A stretch of DNA of 64,000 nt from Enterococcus rivorum (GCF_001742285.1 NZ_MIEK01000067.1:1-64000), one strand, 5' to 3'; counted from the first letter of the stretch, positions 46,930 through 54,867 are shown. Notes: generated by a model from the letters alone, not told the origin. Translations and numbers: made by a program.

Positions 46930-47850
46930 TCAATTCTCTCTCAAAACAATAGTAGTTTCAACTTCTACAATATCATCACTATATATCAATTTCTGTATTT
47001 CTAATTCTAAACTTTGAGCGAATTCTTTATGTCCTGTTTTTTCAAGTAATAGGATGTATTCATAAACTTTATTTAGGTATTTTAGTTTTTGAGTTTGGAA
47101 ATGTAAAATAAGATTTTCGTAATAGTAAATAGTGAAGTGAAAAAAGTAATTTGTAGGATCAATGGCTAAATTTTTTGCAAACTGAATATATTGTTTTGCT
47201 TCTGCGAATTTACGATTATTAATCAATCCACTGATAAAATTAATGATAAGACGAGAAGCAACTAGAAGGGTCTTATCATTTCCCATATCTCGATCTTCTA
47301 AAGGGAACAGCTTATTAATTAGCTTAGTTCCTTTTTTTGTATCCATTAATATAATTGTGTTTGCCACTAATCTGTAGTCGTAGTAAGTGAAATAGTTTGT
47401 ATTGAACACTGTACGGTAGATTATATGTAAGTCTAATTTTGAAATTTCTTCAATTTCAGGAAATTTAGATGTGAAAACTGCTTTTATGTCATAGTACAAG
47501 GCAAGTTCACCAGTAGATTTAAAATTGATTGATTTAAGATATTGGTAATTATCTATTAGCTGTTTAAAATCATTGTCGGTGGCTATGTTTAGCTTTGTAC
47601 ATAGTACAAAATTTTTATCTATTAGTTTTAACTTAGAATAATCACAGTAAGAAAGCAATTCTTCAATGGGCATATCTAATTTGTTGCTGATCTCAATGAG
47701 TTCAGTCAAATTCAATTTTCGTTGCTCGGTTTCAATTCTATTATAGGTTTGGTAATCTCTTTTGGATTGCAGCATTTCTTTTTGCTTAATATTTTTTTGT
47801 TTTCTAAGGTAACGGATAGCTTGTATAATATTCATTTTAAAAATAGACAA
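46930..47850 (-). CDS. Rgg/GadR/MutR-family transcriptional regulator
   Basis: 306 residues. The N-terminal XRE helix-turn-helix spans about residues 9-66 (IRYLRKQKNIKQKEM, then YNRIETEQRKLNLTELIEIS). A long helical repeat domain follows, as in Rgg regulators that bind short peptide pheromones. It is divergent from two membrane-protein genes at 48032 and 48591, its most likely targets. No obvious short hydrophobic peptide gene was found in the 180-base divergent gap. The first methionines are close together (1 and 6), so the exact start is uncertain. Confidence 0.75.
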   Translation of the reverse strand: MSIFKMNIIQAIRYLRKQKNIKQKEMLQSKRDYQTYNRIETEQRKLNLTELIEISNKLDMPIEELLSYCDYSKLKLIDKNFVLCTKLNIATDNDFKQLIDNYQYLKSINFKSTGELALYYDIKAVFTSKFPEIEEISKLDLHIIYRTVFNTNYFTYYDYRLVANTIILMDTKKGTKLINKLFPLEDRDMGNDKTLLVASRLIINFISGLINNRKFAEAKQYIQFAKNLAIDPTNYFFHFTIYYYENLILHFQTQKLKYLNKVYEYILLLEKTGHKEFAQSLELEIQKLIYSDDIVEVETTIVLREN

Positions 47851-48031
47851 AAGGAGTTGATGGAATAATTACAAGTATGAACAATTTCGAATAATAACTT
47901 CTGTTGTATTTGGATATAAGGAACTTAAATGAAGTGAACTTTTAGATGAAGAATATTTTTGTAGATGAATTAGAAAATAAATGTGAAATAAAAAAAATAT
48001 GTGATAAAATAGAAAAAGGAGGTATCCTAGT

Positions 48032-48577
48032 ATGTCAAAAATTCAAAAATATTTATTAGTTGTTCAATCTATTGTTAAAAAGTACGGTAGCAAGTTCGTA
48101 TTTTCTCTAGGGTTAGGTGGGCTGTTTTCACTGTATATTATTGAATTTTTTAGGATGAAAGTTATACCTAAGCTAGAAAATCTGAAAGAAATACATGAGG
48201 TTTTAGGTGAAAATAATATTTCTAGTATAACAAGTTTAGAAATAATAATTCTTGTTGTATGCATTGTATCTTTAATTTCAGCTCCCTTATTAAGCAAAAA
48301 TGATTCAAAAAGAAGCTATGAAGTAGTTGCGTTTATTGTTTTGCTTTTTTTTGAGCTAATTGCTATTCTTTCTGTTCTTGTTTCTAAGGAAATAAATAAT
48401 TTGTTTATAGTTGGAACAACTATTTTATCAATTTATTTTGTGTGGTTAATGATTGATATTTTAAAAATTACGTATGCTTGGACAAAGATTGATAAAACCG
48501 CTGAGAAACAGATCGATGTAACAAAATTAACTTTAATTTGGGCAATTATTGTATTTTTATTAGGGATGTTTAGATAA
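48032..48577 (+). CDS. Hypothetical multi-pass membrane protein, 181 residues
   Basis: Not recognised. About four hydrophobic segments: KYGSKFVFSLGLGGLFSLYI, SITSLEIIILVVCIVSLIS, VVAFIVLLFFELIAILSVL and NNLFIVGTTILSIYFVWLMI, plus a hydrophobic C-terminal end. A polar loop, KVIPKLENLKEIHEVLGE, lies between the first two. GGAGG is 8 bases before the ATG. Followed after 13 bases by a second membrane protein gene, and divergent from the Rgg-type regulator, which suggests a regulated two-gene unit. Confidence 0.6.
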   Translation: MSKIQKYLLVVQSIVKKYGSKFVFSLGLGGLFSLYIIEFFRMKVIPKLENLKEIHEVLGENNISSITSLEIIILVVCIVSLISAPLLSKNDSKRSYEVVAFIVLLFFELIAILSVLVSKEINNLFIVGTTILSIYFVWLMIDILKITYAWTKIDKTAEKQIDVTKLTLIWAIIVFLLGMFR

Positions 48578-48590
48578 TGGAGGTGTATTT

Positions 48591-48971
48591 TTGGAAGAAA
48601 ATAAGTTTTATTTGATAATTGAAGGAATAATATGTCTGGTTACTGCATACTTTATTTGGAAGTTAGAACAATATAATCAATTGTTGCATGAAATACAGGT
48701 GAGATATCCAAATATGATACAACAGACAATGGAAATTGCAGGGGAACCTAATTATTTTAAGTATCTACTAGGTGGAGCTTTCTTTATTGGTTTACTTATT
48801 GTATATACAATATTTGTTTTCAAATCTAGGATAGGCATGTATGGGATTGTTATAGCAAGTGTTAATTTTTTTCTATTGATTACATTACTAATTGTTTTTT
48901 GGAATCCTGTTTTAGCTACATTTGCTACCCTTTTATTAGGAGGCGGACTTTTTGTACTTGCGAATAGTTAA
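48591..48971 (+). CDS. Hypothetical membrane protein, 126 residues
   Basis: Starts at TTG 48591 behind AATGGAGG. Hydrophobic segments are at about residues 6-24, 56-76 and 83-125; a polar loop, LEQYNQLLHEIQVRYPN, separates the first two. No known domain is recognised. It is the second gene of the unit beginning at 48032, ends in a clear terminator, and is part of the rplS element. Confidence 0.55.
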   Translation: MEENKFYLIIEGIICLVTAYFIWKLEQYNQLLHEIQVRYPNMIQQTMEIAGEPNYFKYLLGGAFFIGLLIVYTIFVFKSRIGMYGIVIASVNFFLLITLLIVFWNPVLATFATLLLGGGLFVLANS

Positions 48972-49000
48972 AAAAACAGCTTTGAATAAGGCTGTTTTTT
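48971..49000 (+). terminator. Terminator of the membrane-protein pair
   Basis: AAAAAACAGC / GCTGTTTTTT, perfect 10-bp stem around a 10-base loop. Confidence 0.85.
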
Positions 49001-49067
49001 ATTTTGTGAGGGTTATTGAAAAAGTTTAGGGGAATTTGATTAAGTCGAATGGAAAGGAGAGACAAAA

Positions 49068-49226
49068 TTGTTTGGATACTATTATTTCTATCAAAGAGAG
49101 CTAGGGCGTATGCGTGAATTTGATAAAGTGCAAAGAAAAATGTCGTCAGAATTAGCTAATAAGAATTTTGTAAGTATTAGAAAACAACAACACACTAGCT
49201 GGAAAAACAAGAGGTATAGAAAATGA
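49068..49226 (+). CDS. Small basic protein, 52 residues (element-encoded)
   Basis: TTG start with AAAGGAG (49054-49060) at good spacing. The product is basic and aromatic, beginning LFGYYYFYQRELGRMREFDK and ending SWKNKRYRK. Its TGA overlaps the ATG of the next gene (ATGA), indicating coupling. Not recognised; small genes of this type precede the excision/replication region in Tn916-like elements. Confidence 0.5.
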   Translation: MFGYYYFYQRELGRMREFDKVQRKMSSELANKNFVSIRKQQHTSWKNKRYRK

Positions 49227-49543
49227 CAAAAAATTATTTCTCTATAAAAGAAGTTTGTGGCTTAATTTCTGTTGAAATGAAAGAGCGAACATTAAGGAGT
49301 TGGATTACTAAAATTGAAGAACGAACGGCTTTTCGTTTTACTAGGAAAATAAATATGGCTAATCCTCATTATGTGTATGGAAAGCCATTACAACAATTAC
49401 TACTAGATGAAGATGAAATTAGGTTACTAAAGAAGCTGTATGAAGAACGTCAAGATGGGGCGAGTTTATTGGAGACAATCGACCGCCTTTTTTTGTTGTC
49501 AAAAGATTATACAAAGCTTTATCCAGAGTGTCAAAGAGGATAA
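49223..49543 (+). CDS. Small MerR-like helix-turn-helix protein
   Basis: 106 residues. YFSIKEVCGLISVEMKERTLRSWI resembles a MerR/excisionase-type winged helix-turn-helix, and the middle YVYGKPLQQLLLDEDEIRLLKK continues the pattern. The C-terminus is helical. Proteins like this are common upstream of the rep gene in enterococcal and streptococcal elements, where they may control replication or transfer. Translationally coupled to the 52-residue gene. Confidence 0.5.
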   Translation: MTKNYFSIKEVCGLISVEMKERTLRSWITKIEERTAFRFTRKINMANPHYVYGKPLQQLLLDEDEIRLLKKLYEERQDGASLLETIDRLFLLSKDYTKLYPECQRG

Positions 49544-49557
49544 CACGAGTGTGTCGG

Positions 49558-49810
49558 AAGCGAAATGCACGTGTGTTTTGTGGTTTGCGTAAGCAAAACC
49601 ACTGAAAAACGCGCGTGTATTTTGCTTAGCAAGATACACGAAGTGAATGTTGGGGCTCACGCCCCAACATTTCCCAGCACCCCGGTTGGTAATACGGGGT
49701 GCAGAAAAGGCAAAAAAGAAAACAAAGTAGCTTCAAAACCTTTTGATGCTAAGCGTTTAAGCGACTATTAAAGAGTAGACAAAATAGTTAAAAATTGTCT
49801 ACTCTAGGGG
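49558..49810 (+). other. GC-rich hairpin cluster, possible replication or transfer origin
   Basis: Four hairpins lie in a row: GTGGTTTGC/GCAAAACCAC (49580-49602), GTGTATTTTGC/GCAAGATACAC (49615-49639), ATGTTGGGGC/GCCCCAACAT (49647-49670, perfect) and GCACCCCG/CGGGGTGC (49677-49702, perfect). A fifth, AGAGTAGACAA/TTGTCTACTCT (49772-49805), follows just before rep. This block is clearly richer in G+C than its surroundings and directly precedes a rolling-circle-type rep gene, where oriT, dso or sso sites are expected. The exact role is inferred. Confidence 0.5.
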
Positions 49811-49813
49811 GAA

Positions 49814-50552
49814 ATGATGGACGGACAAGAGTTGAGACGAATTAGAAAGAAACTTGATTATAATTTGCGGGATTTTGCTGAAAAGGTCGGTATTTCAAGA
49901 GCCCAATTATCGAAATACGAACGAGAAGTTACCGGATTGTCAGAAGAAAGAGTAAATCAAATCAAACAAAAAATTGGTTTGGCTTTGGTGTCAGAGTGTG
50001 AGTTACATGTTCATTTTGATTATTTATAATTTACTTTCTTTGATAGCACGATTCAAACAGTGATCGAAACAATAATAGGTATACCGATGAAATATTTTAT
50101 TGTTGAAGAAACAAACAACACAATTACCAACTGAAATACAGTTGTGGCAACCTAGTTGTATTTGCTCGGATAAAGGATGATTCACAAGGGATTTTGATGG
50201 ATTTAACTGGTCAAGGAGTTATGAGTTAGAACAGTTTTTAGAAAGTAAAGAGTTGAACTTAAAGGATTGGTTAGCGAAAGTTCTTGACCCTAGTTGGTAT
50301 TTATCAAAAGGGGACTACTCTAGACTACATTCAACAAGATTAGATATTGCAATAGATGAAATTTATGACCCAATGAATGGGAATTTTGATTTGTATGAGC
50401 TAAAAAAACGTAGAGATCAAGACTTAATCAAAACAGATTTTCAAGTATACAGAGAACAAGAAAAAAAGTTTAGAGAAGATCATGGAGGATTAACGTTGTA
50501 TTATGCTTCTCGTGGCGGTGAAGGGATGTTTGTGAGATTTTATATCTATTGA
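49814..50552 (+). pseudogene. Broken replication initiation factor (Rep_trans type) with N-terminal XRE domain
   Basis: An XRE helix-turn-helix (ELRRIRKKLDYNLRDFAEK and VGISRAQLSKYEREV) runs into a TAA at 50027. The same frame continues FTFFDSTIQTVIETIIGIPMKYFIVEE, then shifts near 50120 into QLKYSCGNLVVFARIKDD and ILMDLTGQG, and again near 50215 into SYELEQFLESKELNLKDWLAKV and LHSTRLDIAIDEIYD. It stops at 50552 after GGEGMFVRFY. These segments are typical of rolling-circle Rep proteins of Tn916-like elements. One nonsense codon, two frameshifts and loss of the C-terminus make it non-functional. Confidence 0.8.
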
Positions 50553-50952
50553 AGTCATAAAGCAATTGGAGTTGTTGGTAACGTATCTGGAAAATCTTAG
50601 AAAAAATATTGTTTTTTTGGAAGAAGACCTCTTTCTATTTGTGTATCTAAAAAATGGTTTTTGCGGATACCCATTGACTAAAGAATATGTAAATAATAAA
50701 ATTAAAAAGTATACAAGAAAAGCTGGTATAGAAAAAAATATGTCTTCTCATAAATTTAGGCATACACATGTTAGTTTAATGGCAGAAGCAGGGGTTAGCT
50801 TGCCAGTTATTCAAAAGAGAGTAGGACATTCAGATAGAATTTTGACAGAAGAAATTTATTTACATATAACTTCTGATATGAATATAGACTCTGTCTTTTT
50901 ATTGGACGAATTGCTAAAAAATAAATCTTGGTCAAATGAAGGTCATAAATAG
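50542..50952 (+). pseudogene. C-terminal remnant of a tyrosine integrase
   Basis: About 135 residues in frame with no own start. KFRHTHVSLMAEAGV holds the HxxR box, VIQKRVGHSD the Gly-His, and EEIYLHIT the catalytic Tyr. The N-terminal arm-binding and core-binding domains are missing; the upstream sequence is rep, so a deletion joined them around 50542-50550. It lies 50 bases before the attR core and points toward it, the normal place for the integrase of an element targeting rplS. Confidence 0.85.
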
Positions 50953-51001
50953 AACTAACACCCTAAAAGCTTGTATTTAAAAGGTTTTAGGATGTTAGTT
51001 T

Positions 51002-51019
51002 TCGTATCAAAGAAATTCG
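51002..51019 (+). repeat. attR core, original 3' end of rplS
   Basis: TCGTATCAAAGAAATTCG, identical to 44572-44589, continues as TCGTTAA, completing the original RIKEIRR-stop end of rplS. Confidence 0.9.
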
Positions 51020-51049
51020 TCGTTAATATTTCGTTATATGATGAAAGAG

Positions 51050-51079
51050 AAACCCTTGTTAATTCAAGGGTTTTTTGTT
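51050..51079 (+). terminator. Original rplS terminator, displaced by the element
   Basis: AAACCCTTG (51050-51058) / CAAGGGTTT (51065-51073) with TTTTGTTTT. Confidence 0.88.
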
Positions 51080-51211
51080 TTATTTAGTTATTTATATAGA
51101 GGTGAAAGTAGCAATCCTATTGTGAGAGATTGCTGCTTTTTGAGTATTCTTATGTAAATTGTGAATAGTTATGGCTCTTGATGCTATAGGGGGCACGTAG
51201 GGGGTAAATGT

Positions 51212-51316
51212 TTACAATAACTCAATATCGTTTTTAAGTTTTTCTTTCACGCCTTTTGTAACATGGAGATAAATGGATTCAGTGATTTGACTATTTTCAT
51301 GACTAACTCTGTCTTG
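51212..51316 (-). pseudogene. C-terminal fragment of a second tyrosine integrase
   Basis: On the minus strand the frame ending at 51212 reads DRVSHENSQITESIYLHVTKG then VKEKLKNDIELL-stop. This matches the last helix of phage-type integrases, including the catalytic Tyr in IYLH. Upstream the frame soon degenerates (stop at 51350). Opposite in strand to the integrase remnant at 50542, so it belongs to another event. The remainder of 51080-51529 holds a small AGCAATC/GATTGCT hairpin (51110-51134) and no other gene that I can see. Confidence 0.7.
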
Positions 51317-51529
51317 TATATAAATTAAACGATTCTTATAGTATCTTCTTCAGGGAAAAAATTTATATTTTTAGAATATGAAACAGCGTTAGCGTACTCT
51401 TAAGTAGTTGTATCCTTAAAATCTAAATTGTGATTTGATAGAGTCACCTATTCATACATAAATTTGCTTTCATGAACGAAGTGCGGAATAAAGATAGTCA
51501 GCTGTATTATATTAAGCTGTTTTTCTGTC

Positions 51530-51557
51530 TTGACATTTGAAATCGTTTTCGTATCAT
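51530..51557 (+). promoter_or_regulatory. Promoter of the LevR-type gene with a cre-like site
   Basis: TTGACA (51530-51535), a 16-base spacer and TATCAT (51552-51557). The spacer contains TGAAATCGTTTTCG (51538-51551), close to the CcpA cre consensus TGWAARCGTTWNCA, so repression by CcpA in preferred sugars is likely. Confidence 0.7.
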
Positions 51558-51627
51558 TAGAATGGAGGTGAGTACTGTGAAAGATAAACTAATTAGCTAG
51601 TTAGAAAATCAAACTGCTTTTTTAGAC

Positions 51628-54348
51628 TTGAATACTCTAAATGAGATTTTTACCGCTCAAAAGTTAGCGGAAGTATTTGGGGCGAAACGAAATACAATTA
51701 GCCATTATTTGAACCAATTAAATGATGAGGGGATTTTGGTTAAAATCAATTCTCGTCCGGTATATTATTTCCATAAAACAGCTTTTGAGAATCAATTTTT
51801 TAAATTAGATAAAAATTTTTATCAAACAGTACTAGAATTGAAGAAAATGCGTCCCTTACTTGAAAGAAAGCAGGATCTTTTTTCTTTATTAGTGGGCTAC
51901 GATAAAAGTCTTTCACGTAGTATCGAACAAATTAAAACGGCGTTAAATTATCCTGATAACGGATTACCTGTTTTAATAACTGGAGAAAGTGGAACCGGAA
52001 AAAGTTATCTAATTCATTTGATTCATAAATATTGTCTTGAAAACAATATTATTGAAGAAAATGCGCCACTAATAACCTTAAATTACGCTCAATATGCTAA
52101 CAACCCTGAACTATTAACCAGTAATCTTTTTGGACACACGAAGGGTGCTTTCACAGGAGCTGAGGAAGAAAAGAAAGGGGCATTTGAAGCTGCTGATGGA
52201 GGAATTCTTTTCTTGGATGAAGTTCATCGATTGAATGCAGAAGGTCAAGAAAAACTTTTTACCTATTTGGATCAAGGAATTATTTATCGGATGGGGGATA
52301 CTGGAGATCCAATTCCTATCAAAACTCGTCTTTTTTTTGCTACGACTGAAGAGTTAGCAAGCAATTTTTTAATAACGTTTATTCGACGCATTCCAATTCA
52401 AATAGAGTTACCACCTTTAAAAGCTCGAAGTCGTAACGAACGCTTAGAATTGCTATATTCATTTTTGATTAGTGAGCAGCGAAAAATAAAAAAGCAATTA
52501 CGTGTATCAGGACAAGTATTAACATTATTTGCGAATAGTGATTTTAATGGCAATATTGGTGAATTAAAAAATAATGTTAGGGTAACTGTAGCCAAAGCTT
52601 TTTCTGAACAAAAAAAGAAATCTGAACTCAAAATAACAATTTATCATTTAGCAGACAAGCTTTTAGCAAGTAACACCCCGACCCTTCAAGATGTTAAACA
52701 TAATGAAGTGGTTATTGATGAACATACCTTGGCTAATCAATTAATTGAAAAAAATAAACCGAAGCACCAAAGAATCAACGTCGTATTTGAGCGTATTCTT
52801 ATGGAATTTTTAAAGGAAAAGCAAGATTTACTGGCCTGTGAAAATAAAGTAAAACAAGAAGTGGATAATTTATTTGATTTATTACTCTTTGAAACAGATC
52901 GTCAACAAAAACATGATATGCTAATATACCTTACTCAGTATATTAGAGCAACCCTAAAACAAATGGAAAGTTCTTACCAAGTTAAATTTAATGGGAATAG
53001 TATCTACGCGATAAGTTATTATCTTTTTCAAAGAGGAGCAATTGAGTGGTATCCAGAAGATCCTGAAATTCATTCTCTTATAAAAAAAATGGAGTTTCAA
53101 GTAGCATCAGCTTATCCCACTAGCTATAATTATGTTCACCGGATCATAGAGCTTTGCAAACCTAAGCTAGATCTAGATGTATCGTTGATAGATAAAATTA
53201 TTTTAACCATTTATTTAAAACAGGCAGATTGGACTAAAACATTTGGAATTCCCAAAGCAATTATTGTGGCACATGGTTATGCTACTGCCAGTAGTATTGC
53301 AAATGTAACGAACCACATTCTTGGGAAAAATATATTTGAATCCTTTGATATGCCTTTGAATGTAACACCTCAGCAGATTGCTGAGGAGATTATTGAATAC
53401 AGCGAAACAAATGATATTTCTAACGGGTTAGTTATTTTAGTTGATATGGGTTCTTTAAAAGAAATCTATCAATACTTTCCTAAGCAAATGTCAACACCAA
53501 TTGTCATTATGAATAACGTTACAACACCAATTGCCATTTCTATTGGGGAAAATTTACAAAAAAAACAAAGCTTACAAGCAGTGGTTCAAAAAGCCACGAT
53601 GGAAGCCTCTCTTGACTGGGAAATTATCTACCCAAATGAAAATAAGGCGAAGGCGATTATTACAACTTGTCTAACAGGAATTGGTATGGCGACTCATATT
53701 AGCCACTTATTAGAAAAAAGTTTGCCTAGTGAATGTGAATTGACGATCCTTCCTTATGAATACGCTAATTTATATAACCAAAAAGAAATAGAAACGATAT
53801 TTTCGATGTATGATATTTTAGGAGTGATTGGTACAGCAAATCCTGAAATTGACGGACTTCCATATTTATCATTAGAAGAACTAATCGCAGGTGATGAAAA
53901 ACAATCTATCGCCAATTGGCTTACTGGTAGCTTGTCGATAAATGAAAACAAAATTTTTAATACAAATATTATCCGTAACTTTTCATTGGAGAAAGTTATT
54001 GATTCGGTAACAATTTTAGATACTGAAAAGGTTATGAGAGAAATTGAGCTTTTTATGCGGAATTTGGAAGTGGAAGCTCAGATTACTATTGGGAATGCAC
54101 AAAAATTAGCCTTATTCGTTCATGTTAGTTGTTTGATTGAGCGCTTAATTCGTAATATTCCCATTGAGACTTATGTTGGGTATGAAGATCTAGCAAAGTG
54201 TCAAAGAAAGCTCTTAAATAATATTAAAAGGGCTTTTAGTGTCATAGAAAATGATTACAGTGTCAAAATTCCTGATTCAGAAATAGCTTATATTTACGAT
54301 ATTCTTTATAGAAAGCCTGATAGAGTCCAAAATGATGAAGAGTTTTAA
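51628..54348 (+). CDS. gfrR: LevR-type sigma-54-dependent activator with PRD and EIIA domains; 5' end disrupted by an amber codon
   Basis: 906 residues from TTG 51628. N-terminal HTH (EVFGAKRNTISHYLNQL), AAA+ domain with Walker A GESGTGKS, the sigma-54-contacting GAFTGA and Walker B ILFLDEVHR, then PRD, EIIA-Man (VAHGYATASS) and IIB-like modules and a final PRD. It would activate the -24/-12 promoter just downstream when PTS phosphorylation permits. The natural start is probably GTG 51577 behind GGAGGTGAG, but its eighth codon is TAG (51598-51600), after MKDKLIS. Translation may restart at TTG 51628, or the gene may be inactive. The symbol follows the gfr operon context. Confidence 0.85.
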   Translation: MNTLNEIFTAQKLAEVFGAKRNTISHYLNQLNDEGILVKINSRPVYYFHKTAFENQFFKLDKNFYQTVLELKKMRPLLERKQDLFSLLVGYDKSLSRSIEQIKTALNYPDNGLPVLITGESGTGKSYLIHLIHKYCLENNIIEENAPLITLNYAQYANNPELLTSNLFGHTKGAFTGAEEEKKGAFEAADGGILFLDEVHRLNAEGQEKLFTYLDQGIIYRMGDTGDPIPIKTRLFFATTEELASNFLITFIRRIPIQIELPPLKARSRNERLELLYSFLISEQRKIKKQLRVSGQVLTLFANSDFNGNIGELKNNVRVTVAKAFSEQKKKSELKITIYHLADKLLASNTPTLQDVKHNEVVIDEHTLANQLIEKNKPKHQRINVVFERILMEFLKEKQDLLACENKVKQEVDNLFDLLLFETDRQQKHDMLIYLTQYIRATLKQMESSYQVKFNGNSIYAISYYLFQRGAIEWYPEDPEIHSLIKKMEFQVASAYPTSYNYVHRIIELCKPKLDLDVSLIDKIILTIYLKQADWTKTFGIPKAIIVAHGYATASSIANVTNHILGKNIFESFDMPLNVTPQQIAEEIIEYSETNDISNGLVILVDMGSLKEIYQYFPKQMSTPIVIMNNVTTPIAISIGENLQKKQSLQAVVQKATMEASLDWEIIYPNENKAKAIITTCLTGIGMATHISHLLEKSLPSECELTILPYEYANLYNQKEIETIFSMYDILGVIGTANPEIDGLPYLSLEELIAGDEKQSIANWLTGSLSINENKIFNTNIIRNFSLEKVIDSVTILDTEKVMREIELFMRNLEVEAQITIGNAQKLALFVHVSCLIERLIRNIPIETYVGYEDLAKCQRKLLNNIKRAFSVIENDYSVKIPDSEIAYIYDILYRKPDRVQNDEEF

Positions 54349-54395
54349 TAAGAGCAAGTTGCGTCCCACTAGTTGTGGCACACAACTTGCTCTTA
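54349..54395 (+). promoter_or_regulatory. Sigma-54 (-24/-12) promoter within a perfect inverted repeat
   Basis: TGGCAC-N5-TTGCT (54376-54391) is a full match to the RpoN consensus. TAAGAGCAAGTTG (54349-54361) and its exact complement CAACTTGCTCTTA (54383-54395) form a 13-bp inverted repeat whose right arm covers the -12 element. The left arm overlaps the activator's stop codon. The promoter would drive the PTS/deglycase operon. Confidence 0.9.
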
Positions 54396-54423
54396 TATTG
54401 TTGTAATGAAATGAGGTGAAACT

Positions 54424-54840
54424 ATGGAACAAAAAATTATTTTAGCTTCACATGGAAAATTAGCGTCAGGTATGCTTAGTTCCCTTGAATTAATTTGTGG
54501 TAAAAATGAGAAAATATCAGCATTAGATTGCTATCTAACAGAAGAATTTGATTTAAGTCAAGAAGTTATGCAGGTGGTAGAGGACACTAAAAATAATGAA
54601 GTGGTTGTTATCACTGATCTATTTGGCGGAAGTGTAAATAATGAATTTTTAGCTTATGTCAATCTCCCCAATTTCTATTTAGTAGCAGGTCTAAACTTAC
54701 CATTTCTGATAGAATTTACCACTAAACCTTTTTATGGCTCTATCGAAGAAACAATCAAATTAGTGCTAGAGAGTTCAAAAGAAACGATTCAATTTTGTAA
54801 TGAAACGATACAGACAGAACTGATAGAAGAAGAGTTTTAA
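54424..54840 (+). CDS. gfrA: PTS mannose-family EIIA component (gfr operon)
   Basis: 138 residues, EIIA-Man fold. The phosphorylated His is in IILASHGKLASGM (His10), and VVVITDLFGGSVNNEFL is the second conserved segment. It accepts phosphate from HPr and passes it to the IIB protein encoded next. GAGGTG precedes the ATG. It is the first gene after the sigma-54 promoter. Operon content (IIA-IIB-IIC-IID plus two SIS deglycases) matches gfr operons for glucoselysine and fructoselysine. Confidence 0.88.
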   Translation: MEQKIILASHGKLASGMLSSLELICGKNEKISALDCYLTEEFDLSQEVMQVVEDTKNNEVVVITDLFGGSVNNEFLAYVNLPNFYLVAGLNLPFLIEFTTKPFYGSIEETIKLVLESSKETIQFCNETIQTELIEEEF

Positions 54841-54867
54841 TTTGAAACAAGATAGGAGGAAAAAAAT

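Larger units (their letters stand above)
44590..51019 (+). mobile_element. Decayed integrative (and conjugative/mobilisable) element in rplS
   Basis: About 6.4 kb bounded by an 18-bp direct repeat at the rplS 3' end. Contents are AT-rich cargo (ATPase/TOPRIM-like pair, Rgg-type regulator, two membrane proteins), two small coupled genes, a GC-rich hairpin cluster, a rep pseudogene and the C-terminal half of a tyrosine integrase pointing at the right end. Conjugation genes expected between rep and int are absent; rep and int fragments abut near 50542, so an internal deletion removed them. The element is probably immobile unless helped in trans. Confidence 0.88.

Noticed and set aside
47946-48059. 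Short ORF (MKNIFVDELENK...) between the Rgg-type and membrane-protein genes, considered as a pheromone precursor
   Set aside because: It is highly charged, has no ribosome site, and overlaps the start of the membrane gene; it lacks the hydrophobic C-terminus of Rgg pheromones.
49565-49771. 68-residue ORF across the GC-rich hairpins
   Set aside because: It has no ribosome site and unnatural composition, and its frame simply reads through the inverted repeats.
51110-51142. AGCAATC/GATTGCT hairpin followed by CTTTTT as a terminator
   Set aside because: The stem is only 7 bp and no gene reads into it, so it is mentioned only with the intergenic region.
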